Shown one piece after another: positions 6,757-13,863 of a stretch of 15,494 nt of DNA (the first letter of the stretch is position 1; each line of letters opens with the position of its first letter). This DNA is from an uncultured Rikenellaceae bacterium (lineage in GTDB: Bacteria > Bacteroidota > Bacteroidia > Bacteroidales > Rikenellaceae), in assembly GCA_904501625.1 (NCBI GenBank), contig CAJGBR010000038.1, positions 1 through 15,494 of the forward strand. The letters are read 5' to 3'. A program made the position numbers and the translations under genes. The notes under the pieces were generated by a model that saw nothing but the letters and a program-made list of their open reading frames with translations, made no database searches and was not told where the DNA came from.

Positions 6757-7134
6757 ATGAATATTCCTGAAAATCTTAAGTACTCGAACGATCACGAATG
6801 GATCCGAGTTGAAGGCGATGAAGCTTTTATTGGTATCACTGATTTTGCTCAAGGTCAATTGGGCGATATCGTATTTGTTGACGTAGACACAGTGGGTGAA
6901 ACTCTCGAAGCTAACGAAGTTTTTGGTAGCATTGAAGCTGTTAAAACCGTTTCAGATGCATTTATCCCTGTAGGTGGCGAAATCCTCGAATTCAACGAAG
7001 CATTGAACGATGCTCCGGATACAGTCAACAAAGATCCGTATGGCGAAGGTTGGATGATCAAAATCAAAATGACTGATCCTTCTCAAGTTGACGCACTGCT
7101 TACAGCAGAACAATATGCAGCTTTGGTTGGATAA
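6757..7134 (+). CDS. gcvH: Glycine cleavage system H protein
   Basis: This 125-residue lipoyl carrier shuttles the aminomethyl group between the P and T proteins of the glycine cleavage system, yielding methylene-THF, CO2 and ammonia. The lipoylation site is Lys63 in SIEAVKTVSDA. The N-terminal KYSNDHEW and the ITDFAQGQLGDIVFVD segment are typical, and the C-terminal half has NKDPYGEGWMIKI. Length is normal. It stands alone here, without gcvP or gcvT, in a monocistronic unit with an upstream promoter, a long leader and a strong terminator. Expression presumably coordinates with glyA downstream in the window, since both feed the folate C1 pool. The identification is secure. Confidence 0.96.
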   Translation: MNIPENLKYSNDHEWIRVEGDEAFIGITDFAQGQLGDIVFVDVDTVGETLEANEVFGSIEAVKTVSDAFIPVGGEILEFNEALNDAPDTVNKDPYGEGWMIKIKMTDPSQVDALLTAEQYAALVG

Positions 7135-7145
7135 TCATTCCAATA

Positions 7146-7190
7146 AAACCGCATCGAGTTTATAACCTTCGGTGCGGTTTGTTTTTTTTT
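7146..7190 (+). terminator. Rho-independent terminator after gcvH
   Basis: A 12-bp stem, AAACCGCATCGA (7146-7157) with TCGGTGCGGTTT (7169-7180), contains one G.T pair and an 11-nt loop, followed by G and nine T (7182-7190). It begins 11 nt after the gcvH stop codon. Confidence 0.9.
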
Positions 7191-7242
7191 AATCGCTATT
7201 ATCACTTAAAAGTTTTTTTGTAAACAATTAACACAAATAAAA

Positions 7243-8205
7243 ATGGTTCAAAAAGTAACCGTAGTTGGTGCCGGTAACGTAGGTGCAACTTGTGTAGATG
7301 AATTAGCAAGAATGAATGTCTGCAAAGAGATCGTTCTTGTTGACATCAAAGAGGGTATTCCTGAAGGAAAAGCATTGGATATGTGGCAAACATCATCACT
7401 ATTGCAATTCGATACAAGAATCATAGGTGCTGCAAATGACTATACAAAAACAGCAGGTTCTGATATCGTTGTAATTACAGCAGGTTTGCCAAGAAAACCG
7501 GGTATGAGTCGTGATGACTTGATCTCTATCAATGCAAAAATCGTGAAAGATGTGACTGAAAGCATTATGAAATACAACGAAAATCCGATTATCATCGTTG
7601 TGTCTAATCCGCTGGACGTTATGACTTATACTGCATTCTTGGCTTCAGGTTTGAAATCAGACCGAGTTTTCGGTATGGCAGGTGTTTTGGATGCAGCTCG
7701 TTTTAGAGCATTCATTGCTGAAGAGTTGAATACAACTCCAGGTAGTGTAGAAACTCAGTTGCTTGGTGGTCACGGTGATACAATGGTGCCACTTCCACGT
7801 TTTACAACCGTCGCTGGTATTCCTGTTGAACAGTTGATCGAAAAAGAAAAACTCGACGCAATGATCGAACGTACAAAGAATGGTGGTGGCGAAATCGTTA
7901 AATTGATGGGTACATCAGCTTGGTATGCTCCGGGTTTGTCTGCAGCAGTAATGGTTCGTGCAATTGCTACTGACTCAAAGGCAATACTGCCTGTTTGTGC
8001 AGCACTGAACGGCGAGTATGGTATGAAAGATTTGTATCTCGGTGTGCCTGTAGTTCTCGGTAAAAATGGTGTCGAAAAGATTATCGAACTTGATTTGAAT
8101 GAAGAAGAAATGGCACTGCTCAATGAATCTGCATCTCACGTTAGAAAGGTGATGAAGGTTCTTGATGATATGAATTTCTTTGCAGCAAAATACGGCGGAG
8201 AATAG
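7243..8205 (+). CDS. mdh: Malate dehydrogenase (LDH-like class)
   Basis: A 320-residue NAD-dependent dehydrogenase interconverting malate and oxaloacetate in the cytoplasm. The N-terminal Rossmann motif is GAGNVGA (residues 9-15), and Asp34 in VLVDIKEG indicates NAD rather than NADP preference. The mobile loop contains GLPRKPGMSRDDL, with Arg84 (where lactate dehydrogenases carry Gln) and Arg90 for the two carboxylates, which favours malate. Asn122 lies in SNPLDVMTY, the Asp150/Arg153 region in GVLDAARFR, and the catalytic His177 in GGHGDTMVP. Length is close to family norm. It lies between the gcvH terminator and its own terminator, so it is monocistronic. No convincing TAnnTTTG promoter is visible in the 50 nt before it. 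Confidence 0.96.
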   Translation: MVQKVTVVGAGNVGATCVDELARMNVCKEIVLVDIKEGIPEGKALDMWQTSSLLQFDTRIIGAANDYTKTAGSDIVVITAGLPRKPGMSRDDLISINAKIVKDVTESIMKYNENPIIIVVSNPLDVMTYTAFLASGLKSDRVFGMAGVLDAARFRAFIAEELNTTPGSVETQLLGGHGDTMVPLPRFTTVAGIPVEQLIEKEKLDAMIERTKNGGGEIVKLMGTSAWYAPGLSAAVMVRAIATDSKAILPVCAALNGEYGMKDLYLGVPVVLGKNGVEKIIELDLNEEEMALLNESASHVRKVMKVLDDMNFFAAKYGGE

Positions 8206-8234
8206 TCGATTTTTACTAAATCAAAAATTTTTAT

Positions 8235-8268
8235 GTCTGACTCCTTAATGGATGTCAGACTTTTTTTT
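8235..8268 (+). terminator. Rho-independent terminator after mdh
   Basis: Stem GTCTGAC (8235-8241) with GTCAGAC (8254-8260), extended by TCC/GGA across one bulged T, is followed by eight T (8261-8268). It lies about 30 nt after the mdh stop. Confidence 0.85.
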
Positions 8269-8344
8269 GTATCAGTGGTGAAAAAATTATTCATTCCTTT
8301 TGTAAAAAATAGTTTAAAATTACCCTAAAACCGAAAATTATTCG

Positions 8345-8352
8345 TATCTTCG
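8345..8352 (+). promoter_or_regulatory. Probable -7 element for the PpiD-like gene
   Basis: TATCTTCG followed by TAGCC resembles TAnnTTTG with one mismatch. No clear TTTG lies at -33. If used, it gives a leader of about 80 nt that includes the 12-base palindrome TCAATCGATTGA at 8379-8390. Confidence 0.45.
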
Positions 8353-8436
8353 TAGCCTAAAGTTTGTTGCGTGAAATCTCAATCGATTGATTGTGAGCGA
8401 TATAGACTAAAAAACAATTAAAAACATAACAACAAA

Positions 8437-10497
8437 ATGGCAGGTTTAAACACATTAAGAACTCGTGGCGGTCTGTTTTTGGCAATCGTAGTGGGTGTCG
8501 CACTCGTAGCCTTTCTGCTTACAGACTTCCTCGGAAACAGCCAGGGTACTAATCCGGCTAAAATCAAAGTGGGTGAAATCAATGGTGAAAAAATTACCTA
8601 TTTGCGTTATAGCAACCAATTGAACTACACCACAAACATTCAAAAAATTATTAACGGCAACTCAAGTTCGGCTAACTATGATAACTATCGCCAGCTCGCT
8701 TGGGACGAATTGATCGAAGAGGCTTCATTTACACCGGGATTCTTGGCTAGCGGTATCACAGTAAGTACAGACGAGGCTAAGGATATGGTTAACGGAAAAT
8801 ATATCTCACCGATCTTGGCTCGATTCTTTACAGACGAATCAGGCAACTATAACAAAGATGCTGTGATGAATTTCCTCAATACCGTAAATGCAGATAATGC
8901 AGATCCTAATGTGGTGGCTTTGTGGGACTTTATGGAAGATAAGATGATTGATAACAGACGCCTTTCTAAATTTATGAACCTCGTTCAAAAGGGTGTATTT
9001 GTTACAGATCTCGAAATTGAACAAGGTGTAAATAACTCAGACATCAACTATAATGTTCAATATGCAGGTGTGCCTTTCACAGCAGTTCCTGATTCATTGA
9101 TTAAGGTTACAGTTGGTGATTTGCAGAAATTCTACAACGAACATAAAGAGATGTTCAAACGTAATGCTTCGAGAAACATCGAGTATGTAGTATTTGACGT
9201 CGTTCCGTCAGAAGAAGATTTTGTTGAGGCTAAAAACGAAGTGCTCGCAATCGCAGAAAACTTTAAGAATGCAACAGAAATCGAATCATTTGTGACATCA
9301 AATTCACAAGTGCCATTTGATCCGACTTATTATAAAGAGTCTGATTTGCAGAATGAATTGGCTAATTTCGTATTCGGTTCATCTAAGGATGTAGTCTACG
9401 GACCAATCCTTAATGGGGATACATATATGATGGCTCGTGTTAGTGATAGACGAATGATGCCAGATTCAATCGAAATTTCTCGTATCGTTCTTGATGCATC
9501 TCAAATCCAACAGGCTGATAGTTTGGAAAAACTTGTAAATAGTGGTGCAAATTTCGCAGAACTTGCAAATAAACATTCACTTGTGAAGGCTACTCAAGGC
9601 GGAAAATTGGGTATGATTGCACATAATCAATTGCCTCGTGAATTGGCAGACAGATTGTTCAATGCTAAGAAGGGTGAAATCGTTAAGGTTCAGTTGGGCA
9701 ACGCAATCCAATTGCTCAAAGTTGACAATCGTCAGAACGAGGTTGAAAAGGTTCAACTCGGTGTAATCGTTTATCGCATTGTGGCAAGTGAAGCTACACG
9801 TTCAGCACTTCGCCAGAAAGCAGACCAGTTTATGATCGCAGCAGATGGTTCATTGAGTAACTTCAATAACGCAGTTAACCAAAATGCAATGGCAAAACGT
9901 GTTGCAACTATTGGAACTACTGATACAAAAATCAATGGACTTGAAGAGTCTTCATCTTTGGTTCATTGGGCATTTGATGACAAAACTAAGAAAGATATCG
10001 TTTCAGATGTGATGGAAATTGATGGCAATTATGTGGTTGCTGTTCTCACAGGAGGAAATGATTATGGATATGCATCATTCGACGATGTTAAATCTGAAAT
10101 TGCACCAGTTGTTCGTCTCGAACTTAAAGGTAAATACCTCAGAGAAAAACTCGCAGGTGTAAAATCACTTGATGATGTTGCTGCAATGGAAGGTGCTGTA
10201 AACGGAGAGGTTAAAGATGTGAACTTTAATTCATTCTTCGTTGAAAAACTTGGTTCAGATCAGGTGGTTATCGGTGCTATAAGCGGAGCAAAAGAAAATG
10301 TATTGTCAAAAGTGGTTGAAGGTAATACAGGCGTTTACCTGTTGAACGTAACTGCAAAGAACAAACTTAATGAAGTAACTACTGAAAGCGAAAAGGTAAA
10401 ACTGCAAGCTAATGCAGAAAACTTCGTTGTAGAACGTACACTCCAAGCCCTCTATGATTTGAGCAAAATCGAAGATTGGAGAGTAAAATACTTCTAA
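8437..10497 (+). CDS. Membrane-anchored peptidyl-prolyl isomerase, PpiD/SurA-like
   Basis: A 686-residue periplasmic folding factor. A single N-terminal membrane anchor lies at about residues 11-31 after a short positive cytoplasmic tail (TLRTRGG), giving an N-in topology as in PpiD. A SurA-N/PpiD-N chaperone domain follows (about 36-230), beginning KIKVGEINGEKITYLRYSNQ. A parvulin (PPIC) domain is visible at about 345-435, with ISRIVLDASQIQQADSLEKL, ANFAELANKHS, GGKLGMIAHNQLP and KKGEIVKVQ. The long C-terminal part (about 440-686) continues the chaperone-like region. It should help fold outer-membrane and periplasmic proteins. The gene is monocistronic, between the mdh terminator and its own. 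Length is at the upper end of the PpiD range but usual for Bacteroidetes. Whether the parvulin domain is catalytically active cannot be judged. Confidence 0.88.
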   Translation: MAGLNTLRTRGGLFLAIVVGVALVAFLLTDFLGNSQGTNPAKIKVGEINGEKITYLRYSNQLNYTTNIQKIINGNSSSANYDNYRQLAWDELIEEASFTPGFLASGITVSTDEAKDMVNGKYISPILARFFTDESGNYNKDAVMNFLNTVNADNADPNVVALWDFMEDKMIDNRRLSKFMNLVQKGVFVTDLEIEQGVNNSDINYNVQYAGVPFTAVPDSLIKVTVGDLQKFYNEHKEMFKRNASRNIEYVVFDVVPSEEDFVEAKNEVLAIAENFKNATEIESFVTSNSQVPFDPTYYKESDLQNELANFVFGSSKDVVYGPILNGDTYMMARVSDRRMMPDSIEISRIVLDASQIQQADSLEKLVNSGANFAELANKHSLVKATQGGKLGMIAHNQLPRELADRLFNAKKGEIVKVQLGNAIQLLKVDNRQNEVEKVQLGVIVYRIVASEATRSALRQKADQFMIAADGSLSNFNNAVNQNAMAKRVATIGTTDTKINGLEESSSLVHWAFDDKTKKDIVSDVMEIDGNYVVAVLTGGNDYGYASFDDVKSEIAPVVRLELKGKYLREKLAGVKSLDDVAAMEGAVNGEVKDVNFNSFFVEKLGSDQVVIGAISGAKENVLSKVVEGNTGVYLLNVTAKNKLNEVTTESEKVKLQANAENFVVERTLQALYDLSKIEDWRVKYF

Positions 10498-10515
10498 AAA
10501 TATAACTAAAATTAT

Positions 10516-10549
10516 AAAAAGCCTTCCTCAATTTGCGGAGGGCTTTTTT
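10516..10549 (+). terminator. Rho-independent terminator after the PpiD-like gene
   Basis: A 12-bp stem, AAAAAGCCTTCC (10516-10527) with GGAGGGCTTTTT (10537-10548), contains one T.G pair and a 9-nt loop; the T-run reaches 10549. It starts 19 nt after the stop codon. Confidence 0.88.
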
Positions 10550-10587
10550 GTTTTCAAAAACTTATGCGATTAAAAGCAATCTCTTAT

Positions 10588-10618
10588 TTTGAAAACTTAC
10601 AAATAATTAATAACTTTA
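10588..10618 (+). promoter_or_regulatory. glyA: Bacteroidetes-type promoter for glyA
   Basis: TTTG at 10588-10591, a 19-nt spacer, and TAACTTTA at 10611-10618 (one mismatch to TAnnTTTG in the last base). Transcription start would be near 10625, about 60 nt before the ATG. Confidence 0.65.
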
Positions 10619-10684
10619 CACCCGATTTTGAAGACGTAGTGATGCGTCATAATGGTGAAAATACAATAAACTTTTTATAATATT

Positions 10685-11962
10685 ATGATTAAAGATACAC
10701 AAGTGTTCGATCTTATCGAACGTGAAAAACAACGTCAGCTCAAAGGTATCGAGTTGATCGCATCCGAAAACTTCGTTAGTTCAGAAGTGATGCAAGCAAT
10801 GGGTTCAGTGCTCACCAATAAGTATGCAGAAGGTTATCCTAATGCACGATACTATGGTGGTTGCCAGGTGGTTGACCAAGTAGAACAATTGGCAATCGAT
10901 CGTTTGTGCCAACTCTACGGAGCAGAATATGCAAACGTACAACCTCACTCAGGAGCTCAAGCTAATATGGCTGTATTCTTTACAGTATTGAAACCGGGCG
11001 ATACATTTATGGGTCTTGACTTGGCTCACGGTGGTCACTTGTCACACGGTTCACCAGTTAATGCATCAGGCGTTCTTTATAATGCAGTAAGCTATCAAGT
11101 TGACGAAACAGGTCGCGTAGACTATGATGCAATGGAACAAAAAGCTCTCGAATACAAACCGAAACTGATTGTCGGTGGAGCTTCAGCTTATAGCCGCGAA
11201 TGGGATTATGCTCGTATGCGTGCAATCGCAGACAAGGTAGGTGCTATTTTTATGGTGGATATGGCTCACACCGCAGGCCTTATCGCAGCAGGTTTGCTCG
11301 AAAACCCTGTTAAATACGCACATATCGTAACTTCAACTACACACAAGACATTGCGTGGTCCGCGAGGTGGTATCATCTTGATGGGTAAAGATTTTGACAA
11401 TCCTTGGGGCATAACAACACCTAAAGGCGAAATCAAGAAAATGTCTGCAATGTTGAACTCAGCAGTGTTCCCAGGAATTCAAGGCGGTCCGCTGGAACAC
11501 GTTATCGCAGCTAAAGCAGTTGCTTTCGGAGAAGCTCTGAAACCAGAATATAAAGAATATCAAACTCAAGTTAAGAAAAATGCTGCAGCTATGGGCGAAG
11601 CATTTGTTAAACGTGGTTACAAAGTTATCTCTGACGGTACAGACAACCACTTGTTGTTGATTGACTTGCGTCCGAAATTCCCTGAAATCAGCGGTAAAAA
11701 AGCTGAACGCGTTTTGGTAGAAGCTGATATCACAACTAACAAGAATATGGTACCGTTCGATTCACGTTCACCATTCTTGACATCAGGTATCCGTGTTGGT
11801 GCTCCGGCTATCACAACACGTGGTCTTAAAGAAGATCAAATGGATAAGATCGTAGACTTGATCGATACAGTTCTTTCTAACGCAGATGATGAAAACGTAA
11901 TCGCAGCTGTTCGTAAAGAAGTTAACGAAATGATGACAAAATACCCACTCTTTGCTTGGTAG
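10685..11962 (+). CDS. glyA: Serine hydroxymethyltransferase
   Basis: A 425-residue PLP enzyme that converts serine plus THF to glycine plus methylene-THF, the main source of one-carbon units. Hallmarks are LIASENFVS near the N-terminus, the NKYAEGYPNARYYGG block, QPHSGAQANMAV, a cofactor-binding VDMAHTAGLIAAG segment, and the Schiff-base Lys221 in TSTTHKTLRGPRGG. The C-terminal segment has FLTSGIRVGAPAITTRG. Length is standard. It is monocistronic with a clear promoter and terminator. Its position just upstream of the SAH hydrolase fusion and in the same window as gcvH fits a C1/methyl-cycle neighbourhood, though the terminator after it argues for separate transcription. Confidence 0.97.
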   Translation: MIKDTQVFDLIEREKQRQLKGIELIASENFVSSEVMQAMGSVLTNKYAEGYPNARYYGGCQVVDQVEQLAIDRLCQLYGAEYANVQPHSGAQANMAVFFTVLKPGDTFMGLDLAHGGHLSHGSPVNASGVLYNAVSYQVDETGRVDYDAMEQKALEYKPKLIVGGASAYSREWDYARMRAIADKVGAIFMVDMAHTAGLIAAGLLENPVKYAHIVTSTTHKTLRGPRGGIILMGKDFDNPWGITTPKGEIKKMSAMLNSAVFPGIQGGPLEHVIAAKAVAFGEALKPEYKEYQTQVKKNAAAMGEAFVKRGYKVISDGTDNHLLLIDLRPKFPEISGKKAERVLVEADITTNKNMVPFDSRSPFLTSGIRVGAPAITTRGLKEDQMDKIVDLIDTVLSNADDENVIAAVRKEVNEMMTKYPLFAW

Positions 11963-11980
11963 TCAATCATTCTGATAATA

Positions 11981-12019
11981 AAAGAATCTGCCCTCGCAAT
12001 GAGGCAGATTCTTTTTTTT
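11981..12019 (+). terminator. Rho-independent terminator after glyA
   Basis: AAAGAATCTGCC (11981-11992) pairs with GGCAGATTCTTT (12003-12014), and an inner CTC/GAG can pair if one C is bulged. A run of eight T occupies 12012-12019. It starts 18 nt after the glyA stop. Confidence 0.92.
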
Positions 12020-12061
12020 GTGTGCAACTGAGTTCAGTTATACAAATTAAAATTTTCTGGT

Positions 12062-12069
12062 TATCTTTG
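12062..12069 (+). promoter_or_regulatory. Bacteroidetes-type -7 element for the RFK-SahH fusion
   Basis: TATCTTTG followed by TAGC is an exact TAnnTTTG match, 23 nt before the ATG at 12093. No TTTG is present at the expected -33 distance. Its position shows that the transcript starts just ahead of the riboflavin kinase part and so covers the whole fused frame. Confidence 0.65.
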
Positions 12070-12092
12070 TAGCATATTTTCAGTCTAATATA

Positions 12093-13862
12093 ATGCGATT
12101 CGAAGGCATCATAAAACAAGGAAACCAAATCGGACATAAACTCGGATTTCCAACAGCTAATATCGAATGTGAAGGGCAGTTGCCACTGGGTGTGTGGCTT
12201 GGAATTGTAACCGTAAACAATTCAAGACATTATGCGATGGTTAATATTGGTAACAGACCTACGGTTAACGATAATCGTGGAGTAGTTGTCGAGGCTCATA
12301 TTCTTGATTTTAATCAGAATATTTATGGACATAGGATTGTCGTCGAACTTGTAGAGTTTATCCGTGCAGAAAAAAAATTTGAAAACTTCGATCAACTGAA
12401 AATGGCAATTGCTGAAGATGAATCAATAATTAGAAAAATAATAGATAATATGTTTTTAGATAACACATTACCCTATAAAGTGGCAGATATGTCGTTGGCA
12501 GATTGGGGCCGACGCGAAATTGAAATATCTGAACACGAAATGCCAGGATTGATGGCAGTCCGCAAAAAATATGAAGGACAAAAACCTCTGAACGGTGTCC
12601 GTATAATGGGCTCGTTGCATATGACAATTCAAACTGCAGTGCTGATTGAGACTCTTGTTGAACTTGGAGCAGATGTTCGTTGGTGTAGTTGTAATATCTT
12701 CTCGACTCAAGATCACGCAGCCGCAGCAATCGCAGCAGCCGGTGTGCCTGTTTTTGCCTGGAAAGGTGAATCTTTGGAAGAGTATTGGTGGTGTACGGCT
12801 CAGGCATTGTCGTTCCCTGGTGGACTCGGTCCGCAACTGATTGTAGATGATGGTGGAGATGCTACACTGCTGATTCATAAGGGATTTCAGGCTGAGAATG
12901 GTGCAAATTGGATTAATGAAACTGCATCAAGCAATGAAGAACGTGTCATTAAGAATACTCTGAAGGAGTTGTTGGCTGAGGATCCGCAAAAGTGGCATCG
13001 TACTGTTGAGGATTGGGTTGGTGTTTCAGAGGAGACAACAACTGGTGTGCATCGTCTTTATCAAATGGCAGAACGTGGCGAGTTAATGATTCCCGCAATC
13101 AATGTAAATGACTCTGTTACTAAGAGCAAATTTGACAATCTTTATGGTTGTCGTGAGTCATTGGCTGATGGTATCAAGCGTGCTACAGACGTGATGATTG
13201 CAGGTAAAGTTGTGGTCGTTTGTGGTTATGGTGACGTTGGTAAAGGTTGTGCCCGCAGTATGAGAGCCTACGGAGCAAGAGTAATTGTGACTGAAATTGA
13301 CCCGATTTGTGCACTTCAAGCTGCAATGGAGGGATTCGAAGTTAAAAGACTTGAAAACTGTCTTAGCGAAGGTAACGTATATGTTACAACAACGGGTAAT
13401 TGTGATATCATTACGGCAGAACATATGGCTGGAATGAAAGATCAGGCGATTGTATGTAACATTGGACACTTCGATAACGAGATTCAGATGGCTGAACTAA
13501 ATGCCTATCCAGGGATCACAAAACAAGAAATTAAACCTCAGGTCGATAAATATACATTCAGCGATGGCCATTCGATATTCATTCTCGCAGAGGGTCGTCT
13601 GGTAAATCTTGGTTGTGCTACGGGACACCCATCTTTTGTGATGAGTAATTCGTTTACCAATCAGGTTTTGGCTCAGTTGGATTTGTGGCAGAATAGACGC
13701 GAGGTGGGAGTTTATCGTCTTCCGAAACAACTTGATGAAGAGGTAGCAAGATTACACCTTGAAAAACTTGGTGTAGAGTTGACTACCCTGACTAAAAAGC
13801 AGGCAGATTATCTCGGAGTTCAAGTTGAAGGACCTTACAAAGCAGATCATTACAGATACTAA
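12093..13862 (+). CDS. Fused riboflavin kinase domain - S-adenosylhomocysteine hydrolase
   Basis: A single 589-residue frame holds two complete enzymes. Residues 1-119 are a flavokinase domain like the C-terminal half of RibF: KLGFPTANI with Pro20-Thr21-Asn23 for ATP/Mg, the MVNIGNRPTV segment, and Glu67 in VEAHILDF as the expected catalytic base. The FMN adenylyltransferase half is missing. Residues about 120-589 are a full SahH (ahcY): LPYKVADMSLADWGRREIE at the start, then LIVDDGGD (Asp252/253), Glu314 in ETTTGVH, Lys344 and Asp348 in NDSVTKSKFD, the NAD motif GYGDVGKG (378-385), and the family terminus GPYKADHYRY. SahH splits SAH to adenosine and homocysteine. There is essentially no linker, and no stop at the joint. 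Met120 (ATG 12450) coincides with a normal SahH start, so internal initiation could also yield a separate enzyme. The aspartate kinase gene follows after 1 nt. Confidence 0.93.
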   Translation: MRFEGIIKQGNQIGHKLGFPTANIECEGQLPLGVWLGIVTVNNSRHYAMVNIGNRPTVNDNRGVVVEAHILDFNQNIYGHRIVVELVEFIRAEKKFENFDQLKMAIAEDESIIRKIIDNMFLDNTLPYKVADMSLADWGRREIEISEHEMPGLMAVRKKYEGQKPLNGVRIMGSLHMTIQTAVLIETLVELGADVRWCSCNIFSTQDHAAAAIAAAGVPVFAWKGESLEEYWWCTAQALSFPGGLGPQLIVDDGGDATLLIHKGFQAENGANWINETASSNEERVIKNTLKELLAEDPQKWHRTVEDWVGVSEETTTGVHRLYQMAERGELMIPAINVNDSVTKSKFDNLYGCRESLADGIKRATDVMIAGKVVVVCGYGDVGKGCARSMRAYGARVIVTEIDPICALQAAMEGFEVKRLENCLSEGNVYVTTTGNCDIITAEHMAGMKDQAIVCNIGHFDNEIQMAELNAYPGITKQEIKPQVDKYTFSDGHSIFILAEGRLVNLGCATGHPSFVMSNSFTNQVLAQLDLWQNRREVGVYRLPKQLDEEVARLHLEKLGVELTTLTKKQADYLGVQVEGPYKADHYRY

Positions 13863-13863
13863 A

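Noticed and set aside
1340..8268. Shared GTCTGA/TCAGAC arms in the tRNA and mdh terminators as a repeat family
   Set aside because: The similarity is six to seven bases within terminator stems and the loops differ, consistent with chance.
12440..12455. Frameshift or assembly artefact creating the RFK-SahH fusion
   Set aside because: Both domains lie in the same frame with no homopolymer at the joint that would suggest an indel, and each is complete. A single-base substitution removing a stop remains possible, so read support is still the decisive check.
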